Positions 11,821 to 23,230 of a stretch of DNA of 64,000 bases are shown piece after piece. The DNA lies in contig OX621168.1 of assembly GCA_951640195.1 (NCBI GenBank), positions 1,488,001 through 1,552,000 of the forward strand, given 5' to 3'. The stretch's first letter is position 1; each line of letters begins with the position of its first letter. The position numbers and the translations under genes were made by a program. Below the pieces are notes generated by a model. It was not told where the DNA came from, ran no database searches, and was given only the letters and a program-made list of their open reading frames with translations. Source of the DNA: Porpolomopsis calyptriformis (taxonomy: Eukaryota > Basidiomycota > Agaricomycetes > Agaricales > Hygrophoraceae).

Positions 11821-12762
11821 TCAGCAGCAGCTCCCACTTTGCTGTTGTTGCACTGTTTGTCCTGGCGTGATCGTCGACGACTTGGCACCTCCCGCGGGTG
11901 TAGAAGTCGACCCCAAGCTGGAAAAAAGAACTGTCAGCGGTGGCATCAATGCGTAAATGACATGTGTCACACCGATCTTTAATTTGCTTCGCCATCGTCA
12001 AGAATGCCTGTTCAACGTTGGTCGCATTCTTCGCTGACGTCTCGAGGAATGGGATGCTGAGTTGGTCAGCGAATTCCTGTTGAAAGGACTGAGCAGGTTG
12101 AGAAGAAATGGAAGAAACTGCCTGACCTTGGCTACACCGTACTCAACAACCTTCTTGCTCGTAAGGTCAGACTTGTTGCCAACGAGAAGCTTGTTCACAC
12201 CCTCTGAAGCATATCGGTCGATTTCCTGTAACCATTGCTTGACATTCGTGAACGTATCTATGGAAATTAATTTAGCTCACACAGGCAGACCTCTTGTTGT
12301 ATTGACTCACCATTGTCAGTCACGTCATACACGACGATAATGCCATGGGCGCCACGGTAGTATGAAGACGTAATGGTACGGAACCGCTCTTGTCCTGTGA
12401 ACAAATAAGGGAACAAATCTGCCTCCGAGTCAACTGAACATGCCTGCTGTGTCCCACTGAGGGTAAAAAAATGGCCAGTCAGTGGGAAGTGTAATTGCTA
12501 GGAAGAGGGACTGACAATTTGCAATTTCACAGTCTTTCCTTCAAGCTCAATAGTCCGGATCTTGAAGTCGACACCAATCGTGCTGATGTAACTCTCAGTG
12601 TAGGTGTCGTCCGCGAAACGCAGGAGCAGACAGGACTGGGAAAAAAAAAGTAACAAGAATGAGGTAAGAAGGCGAGGAAAGGGGGGGTGTACGAACCTTG
12701 CCGACACCAGAGTCTCCGATGAGCAGCAATTTGAAGAGATAATCGTATTCGCTTGTATGCAT
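11821..12762 (-). CDS. ypt1: Rab1-type small GTPase Ypt1
   Basis: This Rab controls ER-to-Golgi vesicle tethering and autophagy. The translation gives [16 protein letters not shown], then the P-loop GDSGVGKSC, switch [21 protein letters not shown], switch [21 protein letters not shown], the G4 motif VGNKSDL and G5 ETSAKN. The Rab1 subclass is supported by [19 protein letters not shown] and [13 protein letters not shown]. Reading past the last intron in the correct frame ends [18 protein letters not shown], a geranylgeranylated di-cysteine tail with stop at 11821. A longer frame that runs on past this point is a shadow. The start at 12760-12762 has two extra residues (HTS) relative to yeast MNSEYDY. 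It lies upstream of Argonaute in the same orientation, about 390 bp apart. Confidence 0.95.
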
Positions 12763-14142
12763 GGTAGGTGAGTGGTGAGCGTGGATGATAAGCGCAGAAC
12801 GTTTGGCTTGGGGGCTGTGATGGGTGACGTGACATTGCTGGCTGTGACTATATCTTACGTAATGTTGCTACAGTCAGGAACTGAAAGGTATTCAGCTGTT
12901 AATGAAAAGTAGTGATCTGAAGGCAGTGAGTAACTTTTCAGTGATTGCATGGGTGGCTGTGCATATGGCTCTATCATCGAGGGTCAAATTTTTGTCTGGT
13001 ATGGACTACTCTGCAGAAACAAGCCACGTTCCCACTTTCTCCCGGGTCCTGCCTGCCTTCATTGCAAGTACTTGACGCTGGACCTTCCTCGCATTATGCA
13101 TCCATAACGACAAGACCATGTCAGCAATGTCGGGGGCCTCCAAGTCTGCTGTGCTGCTTGCTTGCTGACCACTGACCTTCGCCTGCTTGGCAGCCCGTGC
13201 ATCGAGATCAATTATCTGCTGGGAACGTCTCCCACCCCCACTGCCATTGTTATCTCCATCTTTGTAGTAAATGTGCCTCGTGCGTGTTCGGGCAAAGTCC
13301 ATAAATGTAGGCACTCCCCATCTGTTGAGGGCGGCACAACCATATGCGACGTCGAAGATCAGAGGCGGTGGCCAATCATCGCTGTCCGATCGTCTTGCAT
13401 CTGAGTTGTGAGGAGCCACAAGTGCGGTGACTGGATCACGGTTAACGAAGTGCTGGAACGTGAGGCGACTGTCGGCAACTGATGGTTGCATGATGAAACC
13501 CAGATTAGCGGCATTAGGCTGCATGACGAGCTCAACGTCGTTGACAGTCATCGCGAAATTGGGGGTCTACAATTCAATTCAACAACAGAGAGAATTGGGT
13601 TCAATAACTGACTTGCAAAAATGCGGCCTCAGAGGCCCCAAAGGGACGGTGCAGCTGTAAGGCAAGTAGGATCCCGTTACGTGTATCATTGATGCCTTCC
13701 AAGGGTGGGTCCAAAACTTCGTGCCTATGACTGGCAAGATTAATGATGTACGGGCTTGGAATGAGGACTCGGGATGATTCCAGAGATATTCAGAACGCAC
13801 CTCGTTCCCCTTTGCATGAGGAACGACATGACATGCCCGAACGTACGGTGTACCAGTCATCACACAGGTCCCGTCGCGAGCAGCCACCCTCTGTCCGAAG
13901 TCGCCCCGGCTGCTGGACACATGGGATGCATCTGAAGTTCTCTCGTCCATCAAATCAGGGTCAAGTAAGAACGACTCTAACATTGAAGGTGAACGAGGAG
14001 TCCTTGGACGCCGAATACGACTCGCCTTGAGAGACATAGTGATAAATACCAGGCTGTATGGTAGCTTGATAATAGTCGACCTCTGGGCCACCAGGTAAGG
14101 AGATGTAGCCTTCGCTTCCATAGATTGTAAACCCGACATAAC

Positions 14143-14680
14143 TAGTGTACCGGGAAATAGGTCAGGCAAATTTGCACAGGGGAAATTTGCTTGGTGAAAT
14201 TGGTCACGGCTCAAATACCTGGTGAATTAGGGCCTGGACAGCAGCTTAGCAATGCCAGCTTTTTGGCGCTAAACTGGCGGAGTTTGCTACACTTTTAGGC
14301 TGGCAAAGTTAGCCACGCTACGTTACTGTCCAGGCCCTTAGGGTGAATTAGTAGCGCTCTATGAAAGGCTGAGTAATGCGATTTGGAAATAAAATATCTG
14401 CTACAAGTGACTACCACCTTCATGGCTTTTTCATTAACAGAACAAATGGTAGATTATATGATACATAGAATTGTACAAGCCAATGTCGAGGCGATATCAA
14501 CGCAAATTTGCCCAATTTCACCGTATTTCACAGGCAAATTTGCGCAAAATAGCAAACTTTCAGGCCCACGTGATTTCCAGCAAATTTGCTCTAATTCACG
14601 CTGGGTGAATTAGGTCATTGAGGACAGCTGGGGAAATTTGCTGGTGAATTTGGGGGCCAGACCTATTTCCCGGTACACTA
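14143..14680. mobile_element. hAT-type MITE (non-autonomous) inside the HNH gene
   Basis: The ends are inverted repeats beginning TAGTGTACCGGGAAATAGG, matched at the right end by CCTATTTCCCGGTACACTA. The element is flanked by a perfect 8-bp duplication GACATAAC (14135-14142 and 14681-14688). Eight-base target duplication with TAGNG termini is the hAT-superfamily pattern. No transposase ORF is present. Internal aatttgc motifs recur on both strands. Confidence 0.9.
14228..14340. mobile_element. nested small MITE within the hAT MITE
   Basis: Inverted termini TAGGGCCTGGACAG and CTGTCCAGGCCCTTA bound 113 bp. The flanks are tggtgaat and gggtgaat, an 8-bp near-perfect direct repeat, consistent with a second hAT-like insertion into the first element. 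Confidence 0.65.
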
Positions 14681-14767
14681 GACATAACGCAACCAGGCAA
14701 GAGGATGTACTGAGAAGCGCTGACATGCGTCGACGGGAATGGATAGCGTGGGCTGGTATGTATCATC

Positions 14768-14809
14768 GAATCGCATCCAGAGCTCAACGTTGAGCTCTGG
14801 ATGCGATTC
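14768..14809. repeat. 42-bp perfect palindrome
   Basis: The 21-base arm GAATCGCATCCAGAGCTCAA-C is followed directly by its exact reverse complement, centred on AACGTT. The right arm encodes VELWMRF of the HNH gene. The left arm is its inverted copy, next to a retroelement remnant. Confidence 0.95.
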
Positions 14810-14841
14810 TATGTTGGCGAACGACTTCATGTGGCGATAGG

Positions 14842-15420
14842 CAGTCATGCCATCCCTGCTGCAATATACTCAGCTTCAGTCGTCGAAAGCGCTACGAGGG
14901 ATTGTTTCTTCGAGGACCATGAGACAGCACCACAAAATACGTAGCCCAAAATTGAGTGCGAAATCTGCGTCAGTAATGGCCCTCTTCTTTTCCTCCCATT
15001 GTCAACCGATCATCATTCTCCTTTCATATACCTCAACAATCTCTCCTCCGACGTGCCTTAGGGTCGGAGAGCAGTCTCAAGCCCGCTCGGGAGCCTCAGC
15101 TTCCAGATCAGCAACCCGTACCATGTCTCTGCTTCACCCCTCGGTTATAGACCCAGGCTATGGATACGGGTTTCGAGAGGTTGAAATGGCCTAGGTAACT
15201 TGAAAATCTATGGGGATGTCGACTGTACATCCAACTGTGTCCGAGCTTGGCGAGAGGAATACCCGTCCCATGGAAAGGTCGCCAGGCGAGTTCTGAAGTC
15301 AGCCGTCTAGTCAAAGCCCCTCTGAGGCTTCTGGTTCTCGTTGGCCAAACTGCTTCAGAATAATCTTTGTGCGAACCTTACTCTTTTCTTGGAATTTCGA
15401 CTAGCTCTTTGAACTGCGCC
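14842..15420 (-). mobile_element. Ty1/copia retrotransposon remnant (RT/RNase H end)
   Basis: On the minus strand, GYVFCGAVSWSSKKQSLVA then LSTTEAEYIAAGMA is the diagnostic C-terminal RNase H motif of copia polyproteins. Upstream, KIILKQFGQREPEASEGL resembles the copia reverse-transcriptase tail. Frames are broken between these blocks and no LTRs are visible, so it is a decayed 3' fragment. It ends immediately beside the truncated HNH gene. Confidence 0.7.
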
Positions 15421-16149
15421 AGGACATAACCGTATCGGAAAATCATTTGTTCAATTCAACCGCAGATGCAATCCCCCGTGGTAGTAGAGAGGACAATTGG
15501 CATCGAAAGCACTATGCCTTCAGGAAGCGTGCTGTCAAGGGGGCGTGACAGCCTCCACCCCCGCGGTAAAGGGGGGGAATATCACTATATCCAGGAGACG
15601 CGCAGGATTCAGACGGACATGCAGATACACCGTTGTGATCCTTTTTAGGTTCGCTCCCTGCAACTCGTATCTCTACCATGGTTCAGATTGGGTAGACGCT
15701 AGAATCACACTCGACTTCTACATGCCGCAGCTTCTGTGCAAGCGGGTCCGACAGCCGCTTGATGCGGCTTCTGAAGCTAAAGCTATTTACGTCCCAGTCG
15801 TGTCTGAACTTGAAGCTATAACGTGAGTTCTCGAAACGTTGGCCCTGTTCATTTTAGTGCACCTATCAATTGCTGGTTCAATCTGTGAGTAATCTATGAC
15901 GGTCACAACGCGGATCGAAGGGGGAAGCAGCGGCGCAGGATAACAAAGGCGCAGAGAAAAGAGATTTGTATACATCGTAGCTCAAAGGAAGGGGATATTA
16001 GCGAACGTCCTACGCACACTCAAACTGCACAGACACGGTAGAAGGATTAAGATGTCCAAGTGGGTAAAGAACGAAGGATCATAAAAGAGATAGAATGTCT
16101 CCACCGATGATTCCAGATGTCATGCTCTGATGGTGCAGGCAATTAGACT
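15421..16149. other. no supported gene
   Basis: Possible decayed continuation of the copia fragment up to about 15840, then unassigned sequence to the 3' end of the zinc-ribbon gene. No intact reading frame with recognisable motifs. Confidence 0.4.
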
Positions 16150-16692
16150 TTACTTGGGAGGGTGGTTCAGGTATCCTGGCTGATAACTCGGATTTGGAGG
16201 AGAAGGCCCAGGAGGACGCGGTCCACCTGTAACAGTCGGCGGTTCCCAGCTAGTAAGAGATCCGCATTGAGTAATTCGAATACAGCGAAGACGAGAACGA
16301 GCCCTTACTTATCCTGGTGTCGAACCGTCCACTGGCAGATGCTGCACACCCAGACGCGTTTGCTGGAGAACGGGAACAGGGGAACGAAACAAAATTCGAA
16401 CCAGACGCGAGACTTGGCAGATATCACGGAGACTTGAAGGCAAACTGAAATGAGGACGATGATGCACCCAAGCGTACAGTATACGCACCATTGTTGCACC
16501 TAGGGCACATTCTTGGTGATTGCTCGCCATCAGGGGAGAGCATAGTCGGAAAGCCGACTGCGAGAATGGTAAGCGCCCACTGATCGGGTGGACCACTTGC
16601 AACAACGTACATAAAATCGGAATACAGACTAAAAGAAAAGACGTGAGTTCCCATTTCACTGCGAAGGAAATGGAATACGTACAAAAAGCCAT
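16150..16692 (-). CDS. small fungal zinc-ribbon protein (Rbx1-like zinc ribbon)
   Basis: This small conserved fungal protein has a zinc-binding ribbon and a Pro-rich tail. Spliced exons give MAFFGFPTMLSPDGEQSPRM, then CPRCNN joined in frame to VSVISAKSRVWFEFCFVPLF, PFSSKRVWVCSICQW and a tail WEPPTVTGGPRPPGPSPPNP ending GYLNHPPK. The paired CPRC and CSIC knuckles are the zinc ligands. Three introns are inferred, and all joins are GT-AG and in phase. The start at 16690-16692 is inferred from the short first exon MAF. The function of the family is not well established. Confidence 0.8.
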
Positions 16693-19579
16693 CGTTGAGG
16701 GTGAAGGATGTACTGGTGCTGTCTGGTCGATGATATGCACGCTTATCTAATGTGGTCTAACCCTGTGAGACCACGCCCATCATGCGAAGCAGCCATCGTT
16801 CAGGCTTGAAACTTGAATTTGACAGCTTGATCGTTCATACAGGATGGTGGTCAACCCTGTTGGCGCGCTTACGCGTCGTCATGCACGACTTGACCTCCAT
16901 CCTTCCTTGGGCGTCTCCAAAAATGACAACCCTTTGTGCTGTACAAATCGGTCACTCGGCCGCAAACAGCACGCATGGGGTTGTACATTTTCTAGAGAAG
17001 CACGAGAGATGTCAAGCGTTCGTAGACTTTCCCGCACCCCTGGATGGGGTCACTGGGGATTTGGCGCTCAAGCCTCATCCAATCTCATATAACTGCCTGA
17101 CCTCCGCCATCAGACTCATTCCGGACCCTCGGAGAACATCCGAAACACGCAGTTGATGGACTCGTGCTCGAGGTCCTTCTACACTCGTGTCGGGCTGTCA
17201 ATCATTCCAATCGGTAGAGGACTAGCCCAATCATTCATGTCAAGATGTCAAGTGAGCCCCAGTACTTCCGCGCCGTGCGCTTGTATATAGATAAGGCTGA
17301 AACCCGGCGGGAAACAACAGTCGGTGTACATCATCATGATTTGACACTGACTTCACAGATCGGCATGTTCTGACCTGAGCTCATTATATACTCTTCGAAA
17401 GGCCCAAGCACGCCATAATCTCCGGGGAAAGAAGGAAGAAGGTAACTATTTATATTCATGCCATATCCAAATCAGACACTCGATGCCGGCGATTCACTCT
17501 CGGTCAGTGGCTGCGACCGTAGAATCTAAAAATCGAAAAGCGGCCATGCCGGAACCCAAAAAAAAAGAGCGAGATCCAAGTATTTTTGTTCTTTTTTCTG
17601 ACAGCCTTCATCTTCGACCCACTTTCTGGCCTAAGTTTTCACATCCACAGAAATCGTTTGACCATCCTTTCTTCTTTCCTATTTTCTCACTGTCCCGATC
17701 TTACGAATCTGATCCTCCTTGTTCTTGGCTAATTCTAAATAGGCCCCGGGTCTTCACACACGATCGCCAATACGAATACATTTTTGAGATAGCACCTCCG
17801 TTTTTTCTTTCATTCGGTGCGAAACGCCGAGACAGCGCTCATTCCTGCCTTGTCATCTGTCTCTCTGGGCGTCGTCCGTTCATATATCCCTCGTTGTTTC
17901 TTTTCCTTCATTCTTTTAAAATACGTACTCTAACCAAGTCGTCGTAATCAGTCCTATCTCAGAATCTCGATCGCATACGCACAGAACAAAAACCCACGGT
18001 ATTCGAGGAAGGAACGATGGCCGGTAAGCAAGAGAACGGGACCTCTCGGTTCTCCGCACAAGAAACAGGTAATGCCAGGTCTGCTACACGTCAACCTTGG
18101 ACAATCCACGGACAACTCTTCCGTTAGGTACCACACAAGAGCTTAGCACAAAAAAAAAAAAAAAGGCTCAAGCTCCTCCGCGTCCTTCCCCCTATCTCTC
18201 TCCAATATGCCTCTACTGCCCAAGTCAAGCACCAAGATCTGGTTTTGCACGATAGGCAATCGAATCACGATCGTTGAACCCTTTTCTTATTCAAGGTTTT
18301 GACGCCGTTCGAAGAGATACATCCGATTCCGTGCATATCTATATACTTGCCGTACTACCCAGTGCGCTTGTATGTTGAAAATATACAAACGTGGTTCGGG
18401 TCGATAATCCAAACCTTTCAGTTCAATCCACTCATCCACTCTCCTTCCCTTCGTTTGTGCCATACGCAGGCACCTCTGGCCCTTTACATACATAACCCAA
18501 ATAGATGCCGCTATGCCCGGGACCGCCGTTCGCGCACTCCGATCCGTTCACCACTTCCTACGGTTCATACCCGTTGTCATTTTATTTCCCATTCTTTGTT
18601 CTGTTTTCATTTCGTCATTCGTCGTTTATTATTTTTTTTCCTTTTTTCAAACCCACAGTTCTTTCTACACCCCCCAATTTAATAACATCATGCTCCTTGA
18701 ACGACGGTAACATAAACCTATACGTTAACCGCGCGTTACATTCCACATTCCGATCTCTTCGAAAACAACAACAACAATATATTTTTTTAAAACCCGTCGA
18801 TCACCAACGGCGATTCAAACTCTCCGACTGTACCAAGCACCCGCCCACCCGCCGATCGACGAGTCGAAAAGATAAAGACCGTTCAATATTACAACATTAT
18901 TTGAAAGGCCCTTCGTTCCTACATTCCACTCGTCCTATATATCTACTACATATACGGTGGAAATTTCTCAGCATATCCGGAAATATAACGTACACATTGT
19001 ACGTATCATCATTATTCTCAGAGGGGCAGATTCATGGCACTCTTCCATCGCTCGAGCCCTCTCTATCTCCCTCCAACTCCACACGATACAACTTTCTTTT
19101 TCTTCCAAGCTATATAGTACCAAGTGATCGGGGCATTACCCATAAGTTAGGGTAGTCTTTATATATATATAATATGCATGTAATACTATGATACATATAC
19201 TAGAAGTACTGCGAATAGCAACAAGACCAGTAGGTAAACCGGTAAATACTAGAGAGCTAGAGAGAGTAGGCGCTAGGCATAGTCCGTCCGAAGGAAGAGA
19301 GTTCTTGTCTAAAGTAGTACTAAATAGTAGCTAGGAGAGAAACCTTGCGTTGGTATACAATATATATGCAATGTGAAAGAGCGATATGCATGCGTAGGTA
19401 GTAGCAGGGGAGAAAGAAAGAAAGAAAAAAAAAAAAAAAAAAGACCGTCCAAGTCAGCATTACCGAAGGGGTTCCCAACCGAAGGAGGAAGCAAAAAGAA
19501 AAGAGAGTGGGAGGAGGGGGCGCACACTCAATAAGAACGTCCCATTGTCCGATCTCATGTCCCATCGTCATCGTCATCA
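16693..19579. other. 2.9 kb gene-free region, pyrimidine-rich in part
   Basis: No conserved protein is visible on either strand. From about 17480 to 19150 the plus strand is C/T-rich with long open but low-complexity frames. A short ORF (18017-18127, MAGKQENGTSRFSAQE) and a hydrophobic 65-codon ORF (18513-18710) are the only candidates. 19400-19445 is an A-rich GAAA tract. It may hold a long UTR or noncoding RNA; I cannot support a gene. Confidence 0.4.
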
Positions 19580-22500
19580 TTACACTCGTAAAAACCCATG
19601 ACACTCGTCAGGACCTATGCCATTCCCATCGTCAGAGACAGAATGACACCGAGTGTTCCCGCCCGTCCCGTTCATCCCAGACACGGATACAGGCACAGAA
19701 GATGGAACAGCAGCAGCTGTAGTCGAAAAGACGTCTAAATACGCCCCATTGGGATGAATCGTGTGGATTTGCTGATGGTGCGAAAGCGAATGAGACAGCA
19801 GCTGTCCCTGTCCCTGTTGCTGTTGTTGCTGCTGCTGTTGATATCCCACCCCCACCATCATCGTCTCGGGCACACTAAACGAGAACGTTTCCATCTCCCC
19901 CTGATGGGGATGATAGAACCCTTCCCTCGGCACCGAAACGGGCATCTCCATCTCCTCGCTCTTCTGAAACACATGTTGTTGTTGTCCTGGTGCGTAAACA
20001 GATCTGGGGGAACCACCACCTCCTTCCCCGCCACTGATACCTCCACTCCGGCCTGAACCCCCAGACGTCCCTGTCCCGGGGGGAGTGTAAACCGGCCATC
20101 CACTCGCGCTTCCGTCCGTTCCACCTGTATGTGGCGTCGATCCAGACCCGGACCCAGACCCAGCGTCCAGAAGGAGCTGTGTTTCGCGAGGAGAAAGTGA
20201 GAGGGTGAGCGGGGGGAGCATCGGACGCCCAACTCCTCCATTGGCGCGTACACCCTGCGCGATAGCATGGTGCAATGCATCGTCAAATTGCGACGGGTGC
20301 GGATGCTGCTGTGAGTGATGATGATGGTTGTGGCGGTGGTGGTGAACCGGCTGCGTACGGTAGCCTCCCAGGATTTCCACCCACCCTGGTTCATGAGTCT
20401 GATATTCCTTCATCAAGCTATGCCGCCCCCTCATCTCCCACACCATCCGTATGGTCTGTTCCCTTTCCTCCCCCTTTGCGAACGCCCACCGCATCTGGTT
20501 GAGTGCCTTCAAACAAACTTCCACACCCTCCTCCTGTTTCATTCCTATCCCTACTCCCATCACCATGCCCTCCCCCACTTCACCACCATTCATAAAGCCG
20601 CAGTCGGGGGTGAATCCAGCATGTTCTCCTGAACAACCTACGTAATCGAGCTCGCCTCCAGCGGCCAAAAAACCGGCGAAAAAGCAGCCGTCACCAATTA
20701 GCCCGGAGTCCCATCTAAACAGTTCAGTGCCGTCGCCCTTTGTATCGAGGTGGATCTTGATGAGGCCAAGCACGCAGGGTAAGAGACGCATGCACCGGCG
20801 AACTGCAAGTGCGTGCAAGCGGTGGGGAGACAGGGTGGAGGACGAAGGGGGAGTAGAGGGGAAACAGAGGGTGCAGATCGAAGTGGGGCTCGCGCTTCCA
20901 GGGGGGGAATGTAATATGACAATCTGCTTGAGAGCCTCGCGAACGATGTTGTCTATTAAAGTCGGAAGGTCATTGTAATAAATAAAAGGATGGAGACGAA
21001 GACATACGACATTCGAAAATGAAAATTTGCCAGCTTCCGACATACCGCTCCATCTCGGCGGGAGCTATGCCGATCGCACTTGTCCGCATGGCGTCAAATT
21101 CTTCCCAACAGGCGTCGAGTCCGTTCCAGATTTCTTGGACGCGATCAGAATCAATAGGAAGACCACGTTCGGCTCGTCTGCGGGCATCGCGACCGGTGAG
21201 GGTGGCGTGCACTTTTCTGCAAACGGCGCTAAGGCGAAGGGGCAGAGAAAAGAGATGGGCGGTGAGAAGAAAGGCCTGTTGGGAGGCGGGGGGAAAGTGG
21301 GGATTGACTCTTGTGTGCTGCTGTTGCTGCTGTTGTGATGGCATATGTAAATGTGCGAGGTGGACGGAATGGAGACCGTCCCCGGTTGAATGAGGGGCGG
21401 GGAAGGTTGCCGACACGGGAGAGGAGAGGGAGCCTGGAAGAGTGCTGCCAAACTGTGGGAGAGTGCTCTGGAATGACTCAAGATCCTCCTCGTCTCTGGA
21501 ATTTGGGATGAGAAGTGGTGGAAAAGGATGGGATGGAGACTTACAAGATCAATCTGCCGCCTCTTAAAGCGGTTGTGATTCCCTCGTGAACAAAGGCGTA
21601 CCAAAATATCCTGGCTTTAACGAGAGCATCGGTGGCGTAAGGATTAATGGTGGAGGAAGCGGAAGAATGAATGGAAAGAGAAGGAGCGTGGATAGATAGA
21701 GCGTGAACTTGAGCGATAGTGGTCTCATACATGGTGAGAATATCCAAGGGGGGCAATAATTCTGGTGGGGAGGTGAGAAGAAGTCGGGGGGGAAGCAAAA
21801 GACATACCCTCTAGCAAAGGGGAGATGAGCAAAAGGACGCGAACACCATCAGGAGATGGGCGTCTCATTATGGCATGCATGTCGATAAGGTGAAGTATTT
21901 CACGGAGCATGGCATGGATATGATCGCGCCTGTTCCTACGATTACTGTGGGAGGGTTGGCGGTAAAGAAAGAGAGAAGGGAAATGATACGAACTCGTGAT
22001 CTGAGTCGAGAACGTCTACGCCACGTTCGTCGAGACCGAAAGATGCAGCCCATACGACGAGGAGGGAAGCGATAATGGACGCTTCTGGAGAAAGAGGACG
22101 TGAATCTGACAAGAAACGAGCGGGGAATTCGACAGGGTCGATGACGGGACCTAGATGTGGATGAGTAGGAGAAGGGGGGGAGAGGGAGAGGGAGGGAACG
22201 GACGCTGAAGGATGAAACGGTGCCAAAATGGGGAAGAGAAAAAATCGGGGTGAAGCTGAGGGATAAGCGAGGGGGGGTGGTCCGAAGAATTTATTTTTCC
22301 GTATATAGCCCTGTGTGGGGAATTAGAAAAAAATAAAAGAAAAAAAAAAGAGGGAAAAAAAAAGGCGCACTCTACTTGCTGGAGACGACGACCGCGTCTA
22401 AGGAGTTTGACAGTTTTGACGCCAGCAAATTCGTCTCTGAATGGGGGTTTAAAGAAAAAAAAAAGAAAAAGGAAAGAAAACATACACGCATTTTAGGCCA

Positions 22501-22692
22501 CGTTCTTTGCAATTAGAACAGCCTGCGGTGGGCAAGGGAAGATCCTTGAGGTCACAACGAACACTGGAGGGAACGTAAGCGGGAGAAAAGAGCAGAAAAA
22601 AGAAAAAAGAAAGACCGTCTCATACGACAAGCGCCACAAGCGGAGAATTGCTGACGGGTGGACTTGGGATGGGAGGGACGACGTGGGGACAT
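19580..22692 (-). CDS. Zn2Cys6 (GAL4-type) fungal transcription factor
   Basis: The N-terminal binuclear zinc cluster reads CGACRMRR joined to VRCDLKDLPLP, TAGCSNCKERGLKC across short introns: C-X2-C-X6-C-X11-C-X2-C-X6-C. It is followed by DEFAGVKTVKLLRRGRRLQQ, the basic linker typical of a large basidiomycete family. The middle holds the fungal-specific regulatory region, spread over several exons (for example HPFIYYNDLPTLIDNIVREA, HALAVRRCMRLLPCVLGLIK and FFAGFLAAGGELDYVGCSGE). The C-terminal third is low complexity: His-rich, Gly/Ser-rich and a run of nine Gln. The stop is at 19580. The start at 22690-22692 gives MSPRRPSHPKSTRQQFSACG. Its targets cannot be told from the sequence. It is divergent from qcr10 with a 264 bp spacer. 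Confidence 0.9.
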
Positions 22693-22956
22693 TTTGAAAG
22701 GAGGGGAAGGGAATAAGGAATGAGGGAAAGGAATAGAATGCTGATATATAGTACCTTAATTTAGAGATCTAAGATCTGGATATTATTTGGTTATATTTGT
22801 ACGATATCATCATAGACTCTGGCCGAATTGGATGCCGTACTCGTGCTAAACGCGTGCAAATAAAAGAAGTTTTGTATCTAAACTCATCCGTACCAACCGT
22901 GTGAACTTTACTTTTTTTATTCCGGAACCGTGCGGACTCTTAATCCAGTTCTTCTC
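22693..22956. promoter_or_regulatory. shared divergent promoter (Zn2Cys6 factor / qcr10)
   Basis: 264 bp lie between the two start codons. It is AT-rich around 22740-22800 with TATATA at about 22745; no specific operator was identified. Confidence 0.5.
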
Positions 22957-23230
22957 ATGCCCGTCTTCTACCTCAGACGCTGGGCACCCAGCCTGGCTAT
23001 CTGGTCGCTCGGTGCGGGCACTGCAACTCTCTACGTACGTCTCTCTTCGTCTGTCTCACTCACCACTCACTCTTGAGCAGGTTCTCTCCGTCACTCCCCT
23101 CGTCAGACGCGACTTCCTCTCCAAGCTGCCCCTCGTCAGTCTCCGTCTCTCCCCGCCTATTTTCGCTCACTCCTCCCAGATCGGCGACTACTACGACGAC
23201 AAGACGCCCCAAAGCGACAAGCCCTTCTAG
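22957..23230 (+). CDS. qcr10: ubiquinol-cytochrome c reductase (complex III) subunit 10
   Basis: This is a small single-membrane-span accessory subunit of mitochondrial complex III. Three exons (22957-23034, 23081-23134, 23180-23230) join with GT-AG introns to give a protein of about 60 residues. It starts MPVFYLRRWAPSLAIWSLGA, continues GTATLYVLSVTPLVRRD and FLSKLPLIGDYY and ends DDKTPQSDKPF. One transmembrane helix is evident around residues 12-30. The DKTP.SDKPF tail is characteristic of fungal Qcr10. The unspliced frame also stays open but breaks the motif, so the spliced form is preferred. Confidence 0.85.

Larger units (their letters stand above)
13006..14848 (-). pseudogene. fungal HNH-nuclease-domain protein, interrupted by a MITE
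   Basis: The central exon reads FGQRVAARDGTCVMTGT, VRACHVVPHAKGNEVRSEYL, the Cys/His pattern of the fungal HNH_2 domain. Downstream it continues FAMTVNDVELVMQPNAANLG and ends GTWLVSAE at 13006. Upstream exons read GFTIYGSEGYISLPGGPEV, YHYVSQGESYSASKDSSF and, beyond the insertion, ELWMRFDDTYQPTLSIPVDA and CQRFSVHPLAWLRYV. The 538 bp element at 14143-14680 splits the codons between LAWLRYV and GFTIYG; without it and one target copy the frame is continuous. The 5' end is uncertain: the frame enters a palindrome at 14768-14809 and abuts a copia remnant, so the N-terminus may be lost. Candidate ATGs are at 14846-14848 and 14828-14830. The biological role of these fungal HNH proteins is not established. 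Confidence 0.7.

Noticed and set aside
18513..18710. 65-codon hydrophobic ORF, possible small membrane protein
   Set aside because: Hydrophobicity follows from T-rich DNA (ttattttttttcctttttt); no other support.
17483..19155. Long plus-strand frames in pyrimidine-rich DNA
   Set aside because: Composition is Ser/Phe/Leu/Pro from C/T-rich sequence, with no motifs or consistent splicing.
19754..20632. Plus-strand ORFs opposite the Zn2Cys6 factor
   Set aside because: They are antisense to the low-complexity His/Gln/Gly-rich tail of the factor.
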